A DNA stretch of 8,153 nt from Patescibacteria group bacterium (GTDB lineage Bacteria > Patescibacteriota > Microgenomatia > UBA1400 > PJMF01), in NCBI GenBank assembly GCA_018813375.1, contig JAHJBU010000043.1:1-8153 (forward strand), in the 5' to 3' direction. This document shows positions 5,354 to 8,153 of this stretch, in pieces. Made by a program: the position numbers and the translations under genes. The stretch's first letter is position 1. Each line of letters begins with the position of its first letter. The notes under the pieces were generated by a model, which did not search any database, was not told the DNA's origin, and was given only the letters and a program-made list of their open reading frames with translations.

Positions 5354-7285
5354 TTAAATTACCTCTAGCAATTTTTTTACTTCCATTGTTGCTACACACA
5401 TAACTTTATCAGCGCCACCATAGTAAAGGTAAATTAGTCCATCTTTTTTAATAGCACCACAGGAGAAAACTACATTATCAACAATGCCTTTTTTCTCAAA
5501 CTCCATTTGTGGTTCTAGAATTGGATATTTAGCACGATATAAAACATGGAAGGGATCATTTAAATCAAGAATCATGTAGCCCAACCGATAATTTTTATCA
5601 AAGCTACTTACTCCGTGATAAATTAATAACCATCCCTTTTCTGTTTTAATTGGTGGGCCAGCAATACCGATTTTAGCACTATCCCAAAGATCTGGTCTGG
5701 GGCCAATGGCAGCCTCTTTTTCTAATAAACAGTCTTCTTTGAGATCTGAGAGCTCATCTATAAAATCAATGGCAATTTCATGACCAGCAGTGCGGTGTAG
5801 TATGACAAACTTATCATTAATTTTATCTGGGAATAAGCAGGCATTTTTATTATCTATTTGTGGGTTAGAAATTAACATAGGTTTTTCCCACAGCCAATTA
5901 TGAGCTAAAAAATCTGAATCTTTAATTGAAGTAAGTGCTACTCGCGGTGGATGCTGACCATCATAGGCGGTATAGAACATATAAATGCGATCGCCAAATT
6001 TTGTTAGGCGTGGATCCTCACAACCGGAGAATCCATTGGGTTGAGTTTTACTTTCAAATTCCATTCGGGGTACGTAGATAGGGTCATTAATTAGCTGAGC
6101 AAAATTAAATCCATCGTGACTCACGGCACAACCAATGGTAGATGTGTTGTCCCAGGACATAGCTCTAAAGAGTAAGTAAAATTGATTATTTTCATAAAGT
6201 GCAGCACTGTTAAAAACAGCTTGAGCTTGCCATGGCTGATCTTCGCGTGGGGTTAAGATCGGATTGTCTTGAAATTTATGAAACTTCAGCACCCCCCCAG
6301 TGTCACTATTTTTCAACAAACTTAAAAAGACATTTAGTTTAACACTCGCCTCTGCTCCTACGGTATCAGCTGCTCCATAGTAAATTTTAAATTCATTATC
6401 AACGATGGCTGCGCCAGAAGGAAAAATAACATTTTTAACCATACCTTCTAGTTCGTATTTCAGGGCTGGTTCTAGGAGCGGTTTATCGGTGCGTCCAATA
6501 ATTTTTTGTGGATCAGCAAGATCTAATAAAGCTGCCTCAATACCAAAAATTCTTTTTTCTGGCTGTAGGTAATTTTGGATATGGGAATAAATTAAAACCC
6601 AACCCTTGCTAGTTTTAACTGGCACTGCCCCGACTTCTACATGATCGGTATTTAAACGAGGTAAACCTAAAATATGATCATCTAGATGAAGATACCAGTT
6701 GCGCCAGAAATTTGGATCCCAGATTTGTTCTTTGTGGTCAAATTTGGCAATAGCGATGTGGGCTGGTGGTTGATCAGTATTAACAGTAAGAATAGCCACA
6801 TATTGATCATTAATTTTTTCTGGAAATAAAGTCATGGCTTTAGCATTAAATGGCGTTACTAAATGTTTTTCTTTAATGGTTTTTAGATCATCGCTGATGG
6901 CTACTGCTACCTTAATACTTTCAGCATTTGGTGGCCAGGCAGATAAGCCGGTGTAGCAGATAAAATATTCATCATCAATTTTAGTGAGACGTGGGTCTTC
7001 ACAGCCATAATGATCAAAAGTTTCGCTTGGAATAACAAGTTGTTGGTGGGAGCTTAGGTCAAACTTGGTCCCATCAGTACTAGTAGCCAGACCAATGGTT
7101 GATAAATTTAAAACCTGGTTTTCATAATTTTGCTGAGCTGATAGAGCCCGATAGACCATATAGTACTTATTATTTTCAATTAAGACCGAGGGATTAAACG
7201 CGGCTGTTGCCTCCCATAATAACTCTGGATTAGGTTTAAGTAATGGATTGTGTGATGAGCGGGTTACGGTAATGCTGCTAGTCAT
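5354..7285 (-). CDS. Tandem GH130 protein (two beta-mannoside phosphorylase/hydrolase-type domains)
   Basis: The protein has 643 residues, about twice a usual GH130 enzyme, and contains two complete five-bladed-propeller modules. Domain 1 (about 1-325) has FNPS at 30-33, GCEDPR at 94-99, FPEKIN at 154-159, GWVLIY at 228-233 and YYG at 302-304. Domain 2 (about 332-643) has FNSA at 358-361, GCEDPR at 421-426, FPDKIN at 485-490, GWLLIY at 551-556 and YYG at 621-623. Asp97 and Asp424 of GCEDPR are the expected general acids. Domain 2 keeps HR (497-498) and YHG (556-558), whereas domain 1 has TV (167-168) and YSH (233-235). GH130 enzymes cleave beta-mannosides by phosphorolysis or, in some subgroups, hydrolysis. 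No signal peptide is seen, so it is likely cytoplasmic. ATG at 7285, nine bases after GGAA, is preferred to TTG at 7300. A seven-G run lies in the linker between the domains. Confidence 0.88.
   Translation of the reverse strand: MTSSITVTRSSHNPLLKPNPELLWEATAAFNPSVLIENNKYYMVYRALSAQQNYENQVLNLSTIGLATSTDGTKFDLSSHQQLVIPSETFDHYGCEDPRLTKIDDEYFICYTGLSAWPPNAESIKVAVAISDDLKTIKEKHLVTPFNAKAMTLFPEKINDQYVAILTVNTDQPPAHIAIAKFDHKEQIWDPNFWRNWYLHLDDHILGLPRLNTDHVEVGAVPVKTSKGWVLIYSHIQNYLQPEKRIFGIEAALLDLADPQKIIGRTDKPLLEPALKYELEGMVKNVIFPSGAAIVDNEFKIYYGAADTVGAEASVKLNVFLSLLKNSDTGGVLKFHKFQDNPILTPREDQPWQAQAVFNSAALYENNQFYLLFRAMSWDNTSTIGCAVSHDGFNFAQLINDPIYVPRMEFESKTQPNGFSGCEDPRLTKFGDRIYMFYTAYDGQHPPRVALTSIKDSDFLAHNWLWEKPMLISNPQIDNKNACLFPDKINDKFVILHRTAGHEIAIDFIDELSDLKEDCLLEKEAAIGPRPDLWDSAKIGIAGPPIKTEKGWLLIYHGVSSFDKNYRLGYMILDLNDPFHVLYRAKYPILEPQMEFEKKGIVDNVVFSCGAIKKDGLIYLYYGGADKVMCVATMEVKKLLEVI
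6292..6298 (-). repeat. G7 homopolymer at the junction of the two GH130 domains
   Basis: Seven consecutive G on the coding strand encode Gly330, Gly331 and the first base of Val332, in an otherwise AT-rich gene. Six G would give TGC TGA, ending the first domain after residue 332. Eight G would reach TAA within a few codons. The GTG made with the last G of the run is followed by LKFHKFQDNPIL, which looks like the natural N-terminus of a GH130 protein. The run is thus a candidate slippage site or a fusion scar. Confidence 0.6.
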
Positions 7286-7321
7286 ATTTTTAAATTCCAA
7301 ATAATAATTAATATTTTTTTA

Positions 7322-8153
7322 TTATGCTAGATTTAAACCCAGCATGCTAGGTTTAAGTTGAGTGATTCCAGTAGCTTTAAGATTGTCTAAAAATTTCTCC
7401 AGTGGGGTAGTGGCTACGCAAACATAAGAATCAGCCCCACCGTAATAAACAAATAAGGTGTTGTCTTTAATTACAGCGCCACAGGGATAAACTACACCAG
7501 CTTTAAAGCCATAGTTTTCGTATTCTTCTCGCGGTTCTAAGATTGGCTTGGCAGAGCGATACAATACTTTGGTGGGATCGTTTAAATCAAGTAACATGGC
7601 ACCAACTTTATATTCACTAGCATCTTTATCATCAACCGCTTGGTAAATTAAGAGCCACCCATCTTTAGTTTTTAAAGGCGGAGCACCAGCGCCAATTTTG
7701 CGGCTATCCCACCACTGCCTGGAGCGTGGAGAGATTTTATGTTCACCCCGAAGATAGGTATAGCCATCAAAATTTAAATCGTCCACAAAGTCAATTAAGA
7801 TATCGGGGAAGACACGGTGCATGATGACATATTTATTATTAATTTTTTCTGGAAAAATAACAGCACTTTTGTCAACCACATTGGGTTTAGAAATTAAGAC
7901 TGGTCTTTCCCATAAGAAGTTGTGGTCCAGAAAGTCTGATAAAGCGATTGAGGTTAAAGCAATGCGAGGTGGATTCCAACCATCATAGGCTACATAAGTC
8001 ATATAAACACGATCATTAATAATGGTGGCGCGAGGGTCTTCACAACCGCCGCAGCCACCACCGGAAACAAAACCATTTTTTGGGTTGCCCAAAGGCATGG
8101 CTACACCTTCAAATTTTTGATTAGGACGATAAGCTGGTTGATCTAGGCGCTTG
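7322..8153 (-). CDS. GH130 glycosidase/phosphorylase-type protein, 5' end outside window
   Basis: The frame is open to the right edge, with 276 codons visible. It begins inside blade 1 or 2 of a GH130 propeller, so an apparent ATG at 8098 is an internal methionine. Counting from the edge, GCEDPR is at 36-41 with Asp39 as the likely general acid, FPEKIN at 100-105 and MHR at 111-113. WDSRKIGAGAPP, GWLLIYQAV and VYYGGAD follow. It closely resembles domain 2 of the next gene (for example AYDG-PPR-ALTSI and SDFL-HN-LWE are shared), more than domain 1 does. Two differences stand out: a glycine/cysteine-rich insertion (SGGGCG) just before GCEDPR, and QA where domain 2 has HG after the IY strand. 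The stop is 36 bases before the downstream GH130 start, so both are probably in one operon with the glycosyltransferase. The substrate is unknown. Confidence 0.85.
   Translation of the reverse strand, partial: KRLDQPAYRPNQKFEGVAMPLGNPKNGFVSGGGCGGCEDPRATIINDRVYMTYVAYDGWNPPRIALTSIALSDFLDHNFLWERPVLISKPNVVDKSAVIFPEKINNKYVIMHRVFPDILIDFVDDLNFDGYTYLRGEHKISPRSRQWWDSRKIGAGAPPLKTKDGWLLIYQAVDDKDASEYKVGAMLLDLNDPTKVLYRSAKPILEPREEYENYGFKAGVVYPCGAVIKDNTLFVYYGGADSYVCVATTPLEKFLDNLKATGITQLKPSMLGLNLA

Noticed and set aside
5349..5399. Longer glycosyltransferase form starting at GTG 5399
   Set aside because: The extra 17 residues lie inside the end of the GH130 gene, do not match a GT2 N-terminus, and the ATG at 5348 directly precedes the conserved first strand.
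1..8153. tRNA, rRNA, CRISPR array, insertion sequence or attachment site
   Set aside because: No cloverleaf, repeat-spacer pattern, transposase or flanking direct repeats were seen. The intergenic gaps are too short for most of these.

Overview
The window is AT-rich and tightly packed, with no gap longer than about 65 bases between genes. The gene types suggest a member of the Patescibacteria (Candidate Phyla Radiation). They include small lipoproteins and membrane proteins of unknown family, a stand-alone PEP-synthase-like phosphohistidine domain, GH130 glycosidase/phosphorylase-like genes beside a GT2 glycosyltransferase, and a toxin-antitoxin pair. This is inferred from gene content and style; no rRNA or other marker gene is present. 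The standard bacterial code fits: TGA ends genes and is not needed inside any recognisable domain.

Left part (1-1291): two minus-strand genes. A four-helix membrane protein (717-1226), with a perfect AGGAGG ribosome site and a GTG start, is followed by a membrane-anchored alpha/beta hydrolase (1-695) that runs off the left edge. A short spacer (1227-1297) separates them from the plus-strand genes. It holds a TATAAT box only six bases before the next ATG, overlapping a reverse-strand TATACT box.

Middle part (1298-4570): plus-strand genes. In order they are a lipoprotein (1298-1963), a protein ending in a PEP-utiliser mobile (phosphohistidine) domain but lacking the ATP-grasp and PEP-binding barrel of true PEP synthases (1977-3437), and a small one-domain cupin (3469-3777). 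A two-gene toxin-antitoxin operon follows: an AbrB/MazE-type antitoxin (3837-4163) overlapping a Doc-type Fic kinase toxin (4160-4570). Its promoter region carries two adjacent palindromes that are good candidates for an autoregulatory operator.

Right part (4560-8153): a minus-strand carbohydrate operon read from the right edge. It runs from a 5'-truncated GH130 gene (7322-8153), through a double-domain GH130 gene (5354-7285), to a GT2 glycosyltransferase (4560-5348). It probably makes and recycles a mannose-type or related glycan, but the substrate cannot be read from the sequence. The toxin gene and the glycosyltransferase gene converge and overlap by 11 bases.

The most interesting point is a run of seven G (minus strand, 6292-6298) exactly at the junction of the two GH130 domains. 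Losing or gaining one G would end the first domain at once, and a GTG at the junction lies where a separate second GH130 gene would naturally start. The fused gene is therefore either a slippage-prone switch, a recent fusion, or an indel error.
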